This document shows, in pieces, positions 8,913 through 19,147 of a stretch of DNA of 64,000 nucleotides. The notes below the pieces were generated by a model that saw nothing but the letters and a program-made list of their open reading frames with translations, searched no databases and was not told where the DNA came from. The DNA comes from CAVRCA01 sp963719345. Its GTDB lineage: Bacteria > Pseudomonadota > Alphaproteobacteria > Acetobacterales > Acetobacteraceae. The translations under genes and the position numbers were made by a program. The stretch lies in contig CAVRCA010000004.1 of assembly GCA_963719345.1 (NCBI GenBank), positions 310,001-374,000 of the forward strand, given 5' to 3'. Within the stretch, counting starts at the first letter, position 1; the number at the start of each line of letters is the position of its first letter.

Positions 8913-11115
8913 GTGACGCTTCGACTGCCAGACCGCGGCGCCGACGGCCGGACCGGCTCGCGCCCTGCACCCGCCGGCCGCAGCGCGATCGGGTTGCTAC
9001 GGGTGCTGTTGATCGCCTCCGTGCTCGTCCCGGCGCTGCTGTTCGCCGGTGCCTCCTGGGTCAACTACAACGCGGCCCTGGCGGACTCCGTCCTGGAGTT
9101 GCGCCGCATCAGCCAGGTCGCCCGAGAGCACGCCTCGAAAGTGTTCGATGGCCAAAGCCAGGTCGCCGACCGGGTCAGCGACCTTGTCCAAGGCATGGAC
9201 GCGCGTTCCATCGAGGCTTCGGAAGCCGCCCTGCACGAGGCCTTTGCTGGGATCGTTGCCCGGCTGCCGCAAGTCCAGAGCGTCTTGCTCGCGGATCGGG
9301 ACGGGCGACCGTTGGTGAGCGCCGGCACCTATCCGATCCCGCCCGGTTTGTCGGTAAGGGACCGCGACTACTTCAAGGCCATCGTCGGCGGATACTCCGG
9401 GACCTATGTCAGCAGCCTGCAGATCGGCGACGTGAACCGGCAACTGTTCTTCGGCTTGGCACGCCCATGGATCAGGCCCGGCGACGAGGTTGCCGGGGTG
9501 ATCGACGTCGCGGTGTCGCCCACCTTCTTCCTCGACTTCTACAAAGTTCTGGTCGGCGACACCGGCGAGACGAGCAAGGGCAACATCGTCACCCTGATCC
9601 GAGACGATGGTCAGATCCTGGTCCGTTTTCCGCCGTTCGCCGGCCCGCCACCTCGAGCGCCCCGCGACAGCCCGTTTTTTGCCGCAACCCGCGCCAGCCC
9701 TGACGAAGGCGTCTACGAGGACCGCTCGATCATCGACAAGGACGGTCCGACCCGCCTTTTTGCCTATCGCAAGGTCCCCGGGTACCCGGTGTACGTGGTG
9801 GCCGGACGCAGCCGCGAGGTTATCGTCGCCAGCTGGCGCGCCACCATGATGAGCCACCTCGTCTTCGGCATACCGGCGACACTCGCGCTCCTGGCGGTCA
9901 CCTGGACGGCGCTGGTCCGCACCCGGCGGGAGCAGGAGGCACTGGCCCGGGCGCAGTCCGAGATCCGACGCCGGGAGAGCGCCGAGGAGGCCCTGCTCCG
10001 ATCGCAGCGCCTGGAAGCCGTGGGGCAGTTGACGGGCGGGGTCGCGCACGATTTCAACAATCTGCTGACCGTCATCCTCGGCAGCGCGGAGATGCTGGGC
10101 AGACGCGCCGAAGACCCTACTCGCGTGCGGCGCATCGCCGACCAGATCGCATTGGCCGCTCGGCGGGGCGGCGATATCACCCAGCAACTGCTGGCGTTCT
10201 CCCGACGCCAACTTGTGCAGCCCGAGACGATCGACCTCAATCGCCGGCTCCAGGAGTTCAGGCCCCTGCTGGAGCGTGCCGCCAGCGAGGCGGTCCGGGT
10301 CGACCTCGACCTCGAGCCGGGGCTGGAGCCGGTGCGGCTCGACCCCGGTCATTTCGAGGCGGCCATTCTCAACCTGGTCGGCAATGCAAGGGACGCCATG
10401 CCGGCGGGCGGACGGGTCGTGATCAGGACACGAAGCGTCGCGGTCGCGGGGTCGGAGCCCGAACTTCGGCCCGGGCGCTACATTCTCGTCGCCCTTGCCG
10501 ACACGCGGGGTCGGCATGGACCCGGACACCGCTGCCAAAGCCTTCGAGCCATTCTTCACCACCAAAGACGTTGGCAAGGGGACCGGCCTTGGTCTCAGCC
10601 AAGTCTATGGGTTCGCCAAGCAGGCAGGCGGCGACGTGCGGATCGCGACGGCGCCGGGCGAGGGAACCACCGTCGAGCTCCTGCTCCCGACCACGACGGA
10701 ACGAATGGGCACGGAGCGGACCAGCGCCGAGGCCGCGCCGCGGCACCCTGGTGCGGACGGGGAAGTGGTTCTCGTCGTCGAAGACGAGCCCGGCGTGCTC
10801 GGCGCCGCCGTCGAGAGCCTGCGCGACCTCGGCTATGCCACGCTGACCGCGAGCAGCGCCGAGGCGGCCCTCGCCCAATTGCGGAGGGGAGGGCAAATCG
10901 ACGTGCTGTTCTCCGATGTCGTGATGCCCGGCGGCATGAACGGAGTGCGGCTCTCGATGGAGGCGCGGCGCCTCAAACCCGATCTGAAGATTCTGCTGAC
11001 CTCCGGCTACACGGCGGGTATCGACCAACACTATCCGCCCGACATTCGGTTGCTGACCAAGCCGTACGATCGGACCGCGCTGGCCGCCCAACTGCGGGCG
11101 GCCCTGCAGGACTGA
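8913..11115 (+). CDS. Hybrid sensor histidine kinase with C-terminal receiver domain (one frameshift)
   Basis: Domain order: a membrane segment at about residues 27-48, a periplasmic dCache-like sensor with a VRDRDYFKAI motif, a second membrane segment at about 313-334, then the HisKA phosphoacceptor (GGVAHDFNN, His379). The ATPase domain follows with N-box NLVGNARDAMP, a G1 box and GTGLGLSQVYG. The receiver domain has VVEDEPG, its phospho-aspartate in FSDVVMPGG, and the KPY lysine. An extra base near 10505 splits the ATPase domain: frame one ends ALADT and frame two resumes GVGMDPDTAAKAFEPFF. After the shift the first frame stays open and runs by chance into the next gene. The start is GTG. 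The signal sensed and any partner regulator are unknown. Confidence 0.85.
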
Positions 11116-11201
11116 TCGCCGAACATCCGCGCGGCGTTGCCGCTTTGGCTTGGCGCCGCTCCCATGCCAACGTGGCGGCTGACACGGAAGGGCGGATCGT
11201 C

Positions 11202-12821
11202 ATGGCCAGGATGACCGGGGGAGAGGCGATCGTCGACGGGCTGCTGCGGCACGGGATCGACACCGTGTTCGGGTTGCCCGGCGTGCAAGTCTACGGGCTG
11301 TTCGATGCCTTCGCCCGCCACGCCAACCGGCTGCGGCTGATCAACGCCCGGCACGAGCAGACGACCGCCTACATGGCGCTCGGCTACGCCTGCGCGACCG
11401 GGCGGCCGGCGGCCTACGCGGTGGTGCCCGGGCCGGGCGTGCTCAACACCACGGCGGCGCTGGCCACGGCATGGGGCGTCAACGCGCCGGTGCTCTGCCT
11501 GACGGGCCAGGTGCCGAGCGCGATGATCGGGCGCGGCCGCGGCCAGCTGCACGAATTGCCCGACCAGCTCGCCACCCTTCGCACGCTGCTGAAATGGGCC
11601 GAACGCATCGAGCACCCGGCCGCGGCACCCGACCTGGTCGCCCGGGCGTTCCAGGCGATGCTGTCGGGACGACGCGGGCCGGTGGCGCTGGAAATGCCGT
11701 GGGACCAATTCCCCGCCGCGGCGGAGGTCACGCCGCAGGACCCGCTGCCGTTGCACCCGAACCCGCCGGTGGACCCCGAGCAGGTCAAGACGCTCGCCGG
11801 GATGCTGGATGCGGCGCGCGCGCCGATGCTGTGGGTCGGCGGCGGCGCGCAGCACGCGGCGGCCGAAATCCGCGCCCTCGCCGACCGCCTCGGCGCGCCG
11901 GTCGTGGCGTTCCGCAACGGGCGCGGCATCGTCGATGACCGCCATCCGCTCGGCCTCACCATCCCGGCCGGCTACAAGCTGTGGCCGCAGACCGACCTGC
12001 TGGTGGCGTTCGGCACCCGGCTCGAGGTCCCGACCCAGCGCTGGGGCGCCATGCCGGCCGGCCTCAAGATCGCCCGGATCGACATCGATCCCGCCGAGAT
12101 GCGCCGGCTGCCGGTTGATCTCGGCATCGTCGCCAACTCGGCGGACGCGGCCCGCGCGCTCGCCGCCGCGGTCGCCCCGCGCACCGACCCGGCGCGGGCC
12201 GAGGCCGTCGCACGCGCGAAAGCCGAGGCGGCCGAGGCGATCGCCGAGGTGCAGCCGCAGATGTCCTACCTCAACGCGATCCGCGACGTGCTGCCGGAGA
12301 ACGGCATCCTGTGCGACGAGATGACGCAGGCGGGCTACGTGTCGTGGTTCGGCTTTCCGTTCCACGCCCCCCGCACGCTGATCACGTCCGGCTTCTCCGG
12401 CACGCTCGGCGCGGGTTTTCCGACCGCGCTCGGAGTGAAGGTGGCGCATCCCGATCGGCCGGTGGTGGCCTTGACGGGGGATGGCGGTTTCCTGTTCGGC
12501 GGCGCCGAGCTGGCGACCGCCGTGCAGCACGGCATCAACCTGGTGACGGTGCTGTTCAACAATGCCGCCTACGGCAACGTGCTGCGCGATCAGCGCCGGC
12601 TGTTCGACGGGCGAGACTCGGGCTCGTTGCTGCGCAACCCGGACTTCCAGGTCTATGCGCGCAGCTTCGGCGTGCCGTCCTGGCGCGTGACCGACGCCGA
12701 CGGGCTGAGCGGCGCTCTGTCGCAGGCGCTGGCCGCGAACGCGCCCGCGCTCGTCGAAGTGGTCACGGACATCGCCAAGGAGACGCCGCCCTGGGCCTTC
12801 ATCGCCCCAGGCCGAGCCTGA
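11202..12821 (+). CDS. Thiamine pyrophosphate-dependent enzyme, acetolactate synthase-like
   Basis: A 539-residue protein with the three-domain layout of the acetolactate synthase/benzoylformate decarboxylase family. The N-terminal PYR domain carries the catalytic glutamate in ARHEQ (Glu52). A central domain with DIDPAEM follows. The C-terminal PP domain has the TPP/Mg motif GDGGFLFG...FNNAAYGN starting near residue 426. The reaction is decarboxylation or carboligation of a 2-oxo acid; no neighbouring pathway gene fixes the substrate. The ATG at 11202 begins MARMTGGEAIVDGLL, the usual start of the family. It is 86 bp downstream of the kinase and probably independent of it. Confidence 0.85.
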   Translation: MARMTGGEAIVDGLLRHGIDTVFGLPGVQVYGLFDAFARHANRLRLINARHEQTTAYMALGYACATGRPAAYAVVPGPGVLNTTAALATAWGVNAPVLCLTGQVPSAMIGRGRGQLHELPDQLATLRTLLKWAERIEHPAAAPDLVARAFQAMLSGRRGPVALEMPWDQFPAAAEVTPQDPLPLHPNPPVDPEQVKTLAGMLDAARAPMLWVGGGAQHAAAEIRALADRLGAPVVAFRNGRGIVDDRHPLGLTIPAGYKLWPQTDLLVAFGTRLEVPTQRWGAMPAGLKIARIDIDPAEMRRLPVDLGIVANSADAARALAAAVAPRTDPARAEAVARAKAEAAEAIAEVQPQMSYLNAIRDVLPENGILCDEMTQAGYVSWFGFPFHAPRTLITSGFSGTLGAGFPTALGVKVAHPDRPVVALTGDGGFLFGGAELATAVQHGINLVTVLFNNAAYGNVLRDQRRLFDGRDSGSLLRNPDFQVYARSFGVPSWRVTDADGLSGALSQALAANAPALVEVVTDIAKETPPWAFIAPGRA

Positions 12822-12838
12822 CGCGCACCTGAGCGCCG

Positions 12839-13759
12839 CTAGGCAACCCTCGCCAGCGTCACCCCGGAGGCGTCGAAGGCAGCGAACAGGCGGGCCTGCT
12901 GGTCCGCCGTCAGGGCAAGGTGCGGCGGGCGGGTGTTGTGCCAGGCGGGATCGCCGCTGTGGCGCGCCATCAGTGCCTTCAGCCCGGGGATCAGCGGCAC
13001 GGTGGTAACGGCGCGGCGGACCGCGTCGAGCTTCGTTTGCGCTGCCGATCCGGCAGGCTGGTCCCAGCCGTCATAGACCAGTGTGCCGACCGCGCTGCTG
13101 ACGTTCGCCGCGGCGGTGATGCAGCCCGCGCCACCGAGTTGGAGGATCGGCTGCAAGCCGTCATCGTAGCCGACATAGACCTCAAACCCGTCGGCGGCGA
13201 ACTCGCGCACCATGGCGCTGCTGTTGGCGAAGTCGCCGCTGCTGTCCTTCGCCCCCTTGATGACGCCGGGGAACGCCCGCAGCAGCCGCGCGATCAGCGG
13301 GAGGCTGAACGGCACCGCCGATTGCTGCGGAAAGTTGTAGAGAAAGATCCGCGTCGCGCCGCCGCTGCGCTGCACCAGCTCGCTGAAATAGGCAAAAAGT
13401 CCGTCATCGCTCGGGTTCTTGTAGAAGAACGGCGGCAGCACGAGCACGCCGGGGCAGCCCAGTTCGGCGGCGCGGCGGGTGAGCAGCACGCTGTCGGTGA
13501 TTGCCGGCGTGCCGGTGCCCGGAAGCAGCCGTGCCGCCGGCACGCCCTGGGCGACCAACCCCTCCATCACCGCGATGCGCTCGGCGATGCCGAGGCTGTT
13601 GGCCTCGCCGGTGGTGCCGAGGATGCCCAGGCCATGGCAGCCGTTGGCCAGCAGCCAGCGGCAATGCCCGACCATGCGGGCGAGGTCAGGAGAAAAATCC
13701 GCCTGCATCGGCGTGAGCACGGCGGCGTTCACTCCGCCGAACACGGCATCGCGCATCAT
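12839..13759 (-). CDS. Dihydrodipicolinate synthase / N-acetylneuraminate lyase family protein
   Basis: A 306-residue TIM-barrel lyase. It has the GTTGEANSL phosphate/carboxylate-binding motif near residue 48, the YNFP tyrosine near residue 140 and the Schiff-base lysine region in GVIKGAKDSSGDF. Members condense or cleave pyruvate with an aldehyde; this paralogue is not clearly DapA itself. The start (MMRDAVFGGVNAAVLTPM) has AGGAGAG upstream. Its ATG overlaps the stop of the upstream YcgN-like gene as ATGA, so the two are translationally coupled. Confidence 0.85.
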   Translation of the reverse strand: MMRDAVFGGVNAAVLTPMQADFSPDLARMVGHCRWLLANGCHGLGILGTTGEANSLGIAERIAVMEGLVAQGVPAARLLPGTGTPAITDSVLLTRRAAELGCPGVLVLPPFFYKNPSDDGLFAYFSELVQRSGGATRIFLYNFPQQSAVPFSLPLIARLLRAFPGVIKGAKDSSGDFANSSAMVREFAADGFEVYVGYDDGLQPILQLGGAGCITAAANVSSAVGTLVYDGWDQPAGSAAQTKLDAVRRAVTTVPLIPGLKALMARHSGDPAWHNTRPPHLALTADQQARLFAAFDASGVTLARVA

Positions 13760-14238
13760 CGGGGGCTCTCCTTGGGCGTTCGTCGGCCGCGCGGCGAGCG
13801 GCCCGGCCAATCGACGATGTAATCTTCGAGCGGCCCCGCGCGGCGCTCGCTCACCGCGCGTCCGCGCACCGAAATCCCTGCGGTGTGGACGGTCTCGGGG
13901 TCGCCGGAAACCAGCGGATGCCACCAAGCCAAGCCCTTGCCCTCGGCGACCCGCCGATAGCCACAGGAGGGTGGCAGCCAGTCGATGGTGCGCACTTGCT
14001 CGGGAGTGAGGCTCACGCAGTCCGGCACGCGGCGGGCACGGTTGGCGTAGTCCGAGCACCGGCAGGTCCCGAGGTCGAGCATCCGGCACGCGACATTGGT
14101 GAACAGCAGGGCCTCGGTCGCGTCGTCGCGCAGCTTGTGCAGGCAGCACCGGCCGCAGCCGTCGCACAACAACTCCCACTCCTCGGCGGTCATCGCCTCG
14201 AGGGTCTTGGTTTTCCAGAACGGCGCAGGCGGCGGCAT
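13756..14238 (-). CDS. YcgN/YkgJ-type CxxCxxCC protein (UPF0260)
   Basis: A 160-residue soluble protein with the opening FWKTKTLEAMTAEEWE and the cysteine cluster LCDGCGRCCLHK, followed by further conserved cysteines (ACRMLDLGTCRCSDY, a proline-rich LPPSCGYR). This matches the UPF0260/YcgN family, thought to bind Zn or an Fe-S centre but without a defined activity. The last 30 residues are basic and variable. It overlaps the following lyase gene by 4 bp. Confidence 0.85.
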   Translation of the reverse strand: MPPPAPFWKTKTLEAMTAEEWELLCDGCGRCCLHKLRDDATEALLFTNVACRMLDLGTCRCSDYANRARRVPDCVSLTPEQVRTIDWLPPSCGYRRVAEGKGLAWWHPLVSGDPETVHTAGISVRGRAVSERRAGPLEDYIVDWPGRSPRGRRTPKESPR

Positions 14239-14293
14239 GGGTAGCCAGCCTAGCCCCGCAGGCCGCAGGGCGAAAGGAGGCGCGTGCCGCGGA

Positions 14294-15652
14294 CTACGCG
14301 GCGCGAATCTCCGTCAGAAAGCCCGCCACGGCGTCCTTCAGCATGCCGGACTGTTGGCCGAGTTCGCCGGCGGCGCCGGCCAGATGTTCGGCGATGCTCA
14401 GCGTCTCGGAGGCGTCCTCCTTGATGCCGCCCATCAGGTCGCTGACCTGCTGGTTGCCGGCGGCTGACTGCTGAACGTTGCGCGCGATCTCCTGGGTCGT
14501 CGCGCCCTGCTCCTCGACGGCGGCGGCGATCGTCGCGGCGATGTGGCTGATCTCGCCGATCGTGGTGGCGATTCCCTGGATGGCCTCGACTGCCTGCCGG
14601 GTCGCGCCCTGCACCTGGCTGATCTGCTGGCCGATCTCATCGGTGGCCTTGGCGGTCTGCGTGGCGAGGCTTTTGACTTCCGAGGCGACGACCGCAAAAC
14701 CCTTGCCCGCATCGCCGGCTCGGGCCGCCTCGATCGTGGCGTTCAGGGCCAGCAGGTTGGTTTGTCCGGCAATGCTGCTGATCAGGCCGACGACATCGCC
14801 GATCTTCTGCGCGCCCTCGGCCAGCGCCTGCACCACGCAGTCGGTCCGACGGGCGTCCTCCACCGCCTTGGCGGCAATCCGCGCCGAGTTCGAGACCTGC
14901 TGGCTGATCTCGGTCACCGACACCGCAAGCTCTTCGGCGGCAGCCGCCACGGTCTGCACGTTGGCGCTCGCTTGCTGCGCCGCGCTCGCGACCGCGGTGG
15001 ACGCCTCCGTGGAGCGGCTCGCCGTGGTCGAGATGGACTGGACGGCCGCCTCGACCTGCCCGGAGGAGCGGCCGACACTCTCGACGACGCCACCGACTTT
15101 CGCTGCGAGACTGTCGGCAACGTGCACCATCTTGCGCTTGCTCTCGCGCTCCGCCTCGGCGGCGTACGTCTCCAGCAGCACTTCGAGGTCGAGCCAGGCC
15201 GCCTTGTTCAGGGCCTCGCGCAGGGCGCTCCGCGTTGCCGTCCGCTTGCCGCGCCACAGCAGGGACGGCCCGAGCGAGGCAGGCCGGTCGAGGCCCAGCG
15301 CCCGAAGGATGCCGTTCGTCACCGTCGCGTGACAGATCGACACCGCATAGCCCGGCACCCCGTGCGCGTAGAACGCGGATGCCAGCCGCTGAGCGGATTC
15401 CATGAACCCGTCGCCGAACCTGCCGGAGGCGACACGCACCCAGTGCCCGACGCGAGCCGAGTGGACGGCGGGGGCTTTCAGCGCGGCCTGGATCTCAGGC
15501 CAGCTGCCGAACTTTGCGTGCAGTTCCTCCAGCAACCCGGGCAGTCGTTGTTCGGCGAACGCCACGTTGGCTTGCAGAGCCGCAATATCCTTGTCGCCGA
15601 TCTGGAACGCGGCGAAACGGTTCTGCTGGTTGAAGTCGAAGGCCGTGCTCAT
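14294..15652 (-). CDS. Globin-coupled methyl-accepting chemotaxis protein (HemAT-like)
   Basis: A 452-residue soluble chemoreceptor. Residues 1 to about 165 form a protoglobin sensor domain; a histidine in the SICHATVTNG helix region is a candidate proximal haem ligand. A linker leads to an MCP signalling domain with the hairpin-tip motif IGDVVGLISSIAGQTNLLALNATIEAARAG (quoted as two overlapping parts: SSIAGQTNLLALNATIEAA). No transmembrane segment or HAMP domain is seen, so it acts in the cytoplasm, like HemAT oxygen sensors. Start at MSTAFDFNQQNRF; a longer frame to 15685 adds a basic stretch that does not look like the family. It has no che genes nearby. Confidence 0.85.
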   Translation of the reverse strand: MSTAFDFNQQNRFAAFQIGDKDIAALQANVAFAEQRLPGLLEELHAKFGSWPEIQAALKAPAVHSARVGHWVRVASGRFGDGFMESAQRLASAFYAHGVPGYAVSICHATVTNGILRALGLDRPASLGPSLLWRGKRTATRSALREALNKAAWLDLEVLLETYAAEAERESKRKMVHVADSLAAKVGGVVESVGRSSGQVEAAVQSISTTASRSTEASTAVASAAQQASANVQTVAAAAEELAVSVTEISQQVSNSARIAAKAVEDARRTDCVVQALAEGAQKIGDVVGLISSIAGQTNLLALNATIEAARAGDAGKGFAVVASEVKSLATQTAKATDEIGQQISQVQGATRQAVEAIQGIATTIGEISHIAATIAAAVEEQGATTQEIARNVQQSAAGNQQVSDLMGGIKEDASETLSIAEHLAGAAGELGQQSGMLKDAVAGFLTEIRAA

Positions 15653-15718
15653 GCTGGTCCTGCGCGCGTGCGGTTCGCGACCCACCCTGCAGGCGGAGCC
15701 TTAATCGACGCCTAACCG

Positions 15719-17524
15719 CTACTTCGCAGGAAGGCCGAGCGTGCGGCCGGGATAGCCGGCGGCGTCGAAGTAGCGCGTCGTTCCGACCGTCTGCACCGCG
15801 ACCGTCGTCGCCCGCCCGCCCGCGTCCGGATCGGAGCGCTCGACGGTGACGTGCGCAGTCGGCATTGCACCGTTCGGCATCGCCTCGGACAGCACGCGCC
15901 CGACCAGCTTGCCCCGGTCGGGGATGCGCAGGGCGAGCAGGTGGGCGACCGTCTTGCCGATATCGGCGTTGCTCGCGGGGGCGGGATCGACGAAATGGCG
16001 ACCGGAAGCTCGGCCCGGCAGCGCCCATGATGTTGCGCGTGTCGGCACGGGAAAAACTGCCGTGCATGCCCTGGCCCTGTTGCAGCCCGGTGTCGGCCAC
16101 CTCGACGCCGCAGGTGGTCGGGTCGGCGCATCCCAGCGCGAAGCTGCGGAAGTTGACGGCGATCGCCGGCATCGGGGTCACGGCCGAGCCTTTCAGGGCG
16201 ATCGCGGACAGCGGCAGGGTGCCGGGAATGCGGCCGAGCCCGTCATCGACGAACAGTCCGCTCACATAGTCTTGCGCCGCGAGCGCCTGGACCACCTTGG
16301 CTGCCAACGCGCGATCGCCGTTCGGCACATAGACCAGGTCCGAGCCGCCGTTGGAGGCCACGACCAATTCGGGCTTCGCGGGGTCTTGCCGATCAGGCCA
16401 TTGCCGCGGCTTGGGAAGCTGCCGTCGTTCCGCGGGCCGACTTGGCGTCCGGGTCATAGAGCGGCATCCCAAGCGCGTGGGCGATGTCGATGGCGACGAA
16501 CCCCGGCGGCAGCAGGTTGGCGGTGACGCCCTGGTACGTCTGGGTTGGCCGCCCAGCTCGTCGCACTCTCCTTGCTGATAGTGGAGAAGCCGTGATCGGA
16601 CGTGATGATCACGTCGGTGTCGCCTTCGAGCCCCTGGTCGTGCAGGGCGGTGAGCAGCTTGGCGAGGTCGTTGTCGGCGTTGCGGATCGAGGCGAGCGAG
16701 GTCGGCCCGTTGATCCCCGGCAGCAGCCGGCCGAGACTGTCGCCCTGGTTGTGCTGCGTCCCATCCGGGTCACGCGACCAGAACACGAGAGCAAACGGCT
16801 CGTCCCGGCGCTTGAACAGCGGCAGCACGACCGACGTGGCGACGGCGGCGAAAAAATCCTGCTGCTGGATGTTGGCGATGCTGGTGCCGGGGACGGTATT
16901 GGTCCCGGCGCGGCCGTTGTCGCCGCGCGTCGGCGCCTGCTCGGGCAGTTCCGCCTTCGCCAGCCCCTGCCGCACCTCGTCGGCGAGCGGGATGCCGCCC
17001 GGGCGGCCGGTGCTGTCGTCCACGACGATGGTGGTTTTGCCGTCGCGCGCGGTGTGGTCGAAGATCAGTGCCGGACCGAGCTTGCCGATACTGGCGGTGG
17101 AGTAGCCCGCGCCCCGCGCCGCTCGCAGGATGGTCTCCTCGTTGAGGTAGTCGCCGGCAAAATGCTCGTCGACGTCGCCGAGCACCGGGTCGCTCTCCAG
17201 GAATGGCGTCAGGCTGTCGCCGGCGCCCGGCACTTGGAAGCCGGTATAGATCACGTTGCTGAAGTCGCCGGTGTCGCCCAGCATGTGGCCGGTCGCCATG
17301 CCGGAGGCGTTCGCCGTGGTGAAGGTGGGGAACAACGAGTGCGTGTTGGCGAACTTCACGCCACGCTCCATCAGCGCGGTCATCGTTGGCGCCGTCTGCT
17401 CGTTCACCATCCCCGGCCGCAGCCCGTCGGCCACGAACAGGACGACGTTGTGCGGACGCGGTGCTGCGACGCTGGGCAGCGTGAACGCGCTCGCACCGAT
17501 AAGAGCTGCGGCCAGAAGGCGCAT
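15719..17524 (-). CDS. Secreted alkaline phosphatase / nucleotide pyrophosphatase-family phosphodiesterase (frameshifted)
   Basis: The first 330 residues are in one frame: a signal peptide (MRLLAAALIGASAFTLPSVA), then NVVLFVADGLRP, where the first metal aspartate sits. The nucleophile threonine region is in FPTFTTANASGMATGH, and the metal site in TSDHGFSTIS. The remainder is spread over two other frames: residues reading LVVASNGGSDLVYVPN to DTRNIMGAAGPSF, then DIGKTVAHLLAL to GYPGRTLGLPAK. Shifts fall near 16540, 16420 and 16000. The net length is divisible by three (602 codons), so compensating indels are likely. It should hydrolyse phosphodiesters or phosphomonoesters in the periplasm. Confidence 0.7.
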
Positions 17525-17659
17525 GGAAGCCTCGTGTTCGATTGCGAGGCTGTTCTAACAGTGAAGGCGGCGCCGGCTAGAGCAGCCTCACGCGAGTCCG
17601 GAAACTGTCATGCTCGGACCTAGGTTTGCGGTCGGGCGTGGGGTACTCGCAAGGCTCGC

Positions 17660-18478
17660 TTACCCACCGGTGCGGGGCGGCGGCAGCGGCTGCGACTGCA
17701 CCGGCGCGAGCGGCTGCGCCGGCGGCGGGGGAGACAGCTGCGTCGGCTGCTGCGGCGGGGCATACGAGGGCGGAGGCCCCTGCACCGCCATCGTCGGCTG
17801 GCCGCTGCCGTAGCGCGTCAGCATCTCGCGCAACGGGTCGGCGCCGGGATTGCGCGCCTGCATTTGCATGACGATCTGCCGCGCCGCTAGATCCTGGCCA
17901 TAATAGGCACGATTGTATTGTGTGCGGGTCTTCAGCAGGCTGCCCTGCAACGAGATGCCGGCGAACAGGCCGCGGGTCTGCGCCGCCACGACGATGTCGG
18001 CCCCGAGGGCGGCGGTCGTCGCCCCTTCGACGCCCGCGCCCAACGACACCAGCGCGACCGAGGCGTCGGCGCCGAACTTGAACTGGCTGTCCATGACGGC
18101 GGCGAGCCCTTTGTCGGTAAGGATCATCATCATGATCTCGGCATCCTGCACGCCGATCTGAAAACCGGCGCTGCCGCTGCCCAGGCCGTAGAACGCCGGA
18201 TAGGACCAGCCGCCCGCCGCGTCGCGCCCGACCAGCACGCAATCAGCGCCCGAGCCGCCGAAAATGAACGCGATGCGCAGCACCTGGGGGCAGATCATCA
18301 CCGCCTTGGCCCGACGCAGCAACGACGGAGCGTCGCGGCCGTTGGAGTTGGTCATCAGGTCCTGGACGGTGAGCGTCGCGCGATCGACCAGGGCCTGCTG
18401 GGTGGTCTGCGCGCGCGCTGCCGGCAGCGTCACCACGAGCAAAACAGCCAGCAAGATGCCGGACAGGATGCGGGCCAT
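17660..18478 (-). CDS. SYLF (Ysc84) lipid-binding domain protein with proline-rich tail
   Basis: A 272-residue exported protein. Residues 1-23 are a signal peptide ending ARA-Q. Residues 30-205 form the SYLF domain: LLRRAKAVMICPQVLRIAFI, then GWSYPAFYGLGSGSAGFQIG and SLGAGVEGATTAALGADI. The last 45 residues are rich in Pro, Gln and Ala and look like a periplasmic linker. Bacterial SYLF proteins are linked to lipid binding, but the role here is unknown. AGGAGGAG precedes the ATG. It sits between the phosphodiesterase and the ABC exporter operon on the same strand. Confidence 0.8.
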   Translation of the reverse strand: MARILSGILLAVLLVVTLPAARAQTTQQALVDRATLTVQDLMTNSNGRDAPSLLRRAKAVMICPQVLRIAFIFGGSGADCVLVGRDAAGGWSYPAFYGLGSGSAGFQIGVQDAEIMMMILTDKGLAAVMDSQFKFGADASVALVSLGAGVEGATTAALGADIVVAAQTRGLFAGISLQGSLLKTRTQYNRAYYGQDLAARQIVMQMQARNPGADPLREMLTRYGSGQPTMAVQGPPPSYAPPQQPTQLSPPPPAQPLAPVQSQPLPPPRTGG

Positions 18479-18523
18479 CGCAATCTCCTCCTGCCGATGC
18501 GTGGGCGAGCTTGCGATGCGCGC

Positions 18524-19144
18524 TCAGTAGCCCGGCAGCTCATTGACGCACACGACGCGCCATCCCTCAACAGTCCGTTCAATTCGTGTCAAGGACAGGT
18601 TCTGCACGGTCAGATGCAGCGCGTTGTCGGCGCCGATGCGCAGCGCGTGGGCGACCGCCGCGCGGATCGCGCCGCCGTGGCTCACCACGATCAGTTCTTC
18701 GCCGGAATGGGCGGCGGCGAGCCGTTCGAGCACGCGCCCGACGCGGACGATCACCTCCACCATGCTTTCGCCGCCGGGCGGCCGCTCCTCGCCGGCGTGC
18801 GGCCAGAACGGGTGGGCGGGCAGCGCGAGCCGGGCGGGCAATTCGGCGTGCGGCAAGCCTTGCCATTCGCCCAGCGACTGCTCCACCAGATCGGGCTCGA
18901 CCGCGAGCGGCGCGCGCGGATAGCCGGCCGCGAAGATCGCCTCGGCGGTTCGACGGGTACGCGACAGAGGTGTCACGATCCAGCTTGCCGGCCGCGGCAG
19001 GCGCCGGGCCAGTGCGGCATACATCGGAGCTTGCTCGACCAGGCTGGCCGGGCAGAGTTCGACATCCATCGTGCCATAGAGGACCGCCCGCGCGTTCTCC
19101 GAGACGATCGCGTGCCGGATCAGCCAGAAACGCGTGCCGTCCAA
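18524..19144 (-). CDS. Histidine phosphatase family protein (phosphoglycerate mutase-like)
   Basis: A 206-residue protein starting with LIRHAIVSEN, the histidine phosphatase signature (here R-H-A rather than R-H-G). It also has SRTRRTAEAIF and the second catalytic histidine in VVSHGGAIRAAV. The family includes phosphoglycerate mutases, cobalamin and sugar phosphatases. Start is TTG at 19144, 3 nt after the stop of the upstream ABC permease, so it looks like the third gene of that operon. Confidence 0.8.
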   Translation of the reverse strand: MDGTRFWLIRHAIVSENARAVLYGTMDVELCPASLVEQAPMYAALARRLPRPASWIVTPLSRTRRTAEAIFAAGYPRAPLAVEPDLVEQSLGEWQGLPHAELPARLALPAHPFWPHAGEERPPGGESMVEVIVRVGRVLERLAAAHSGEELIVVSHGGAIRAAVAHALRIGADNALHLTVQNLSLTRIERTVEGWRVVCVNELPGY

Positions 19145-19147
19145 CCG

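Noticed and set aside
8913..12821. One 1,302-residue open frame joining the histidine kinase to the TPP enzyme
   Set aside because: The frame is open across both genes only because of a one-base shift in the kinase near 10505. The kinase end (11115) and the TPP enzyme start (11202) are clear, so it is not a fusion.
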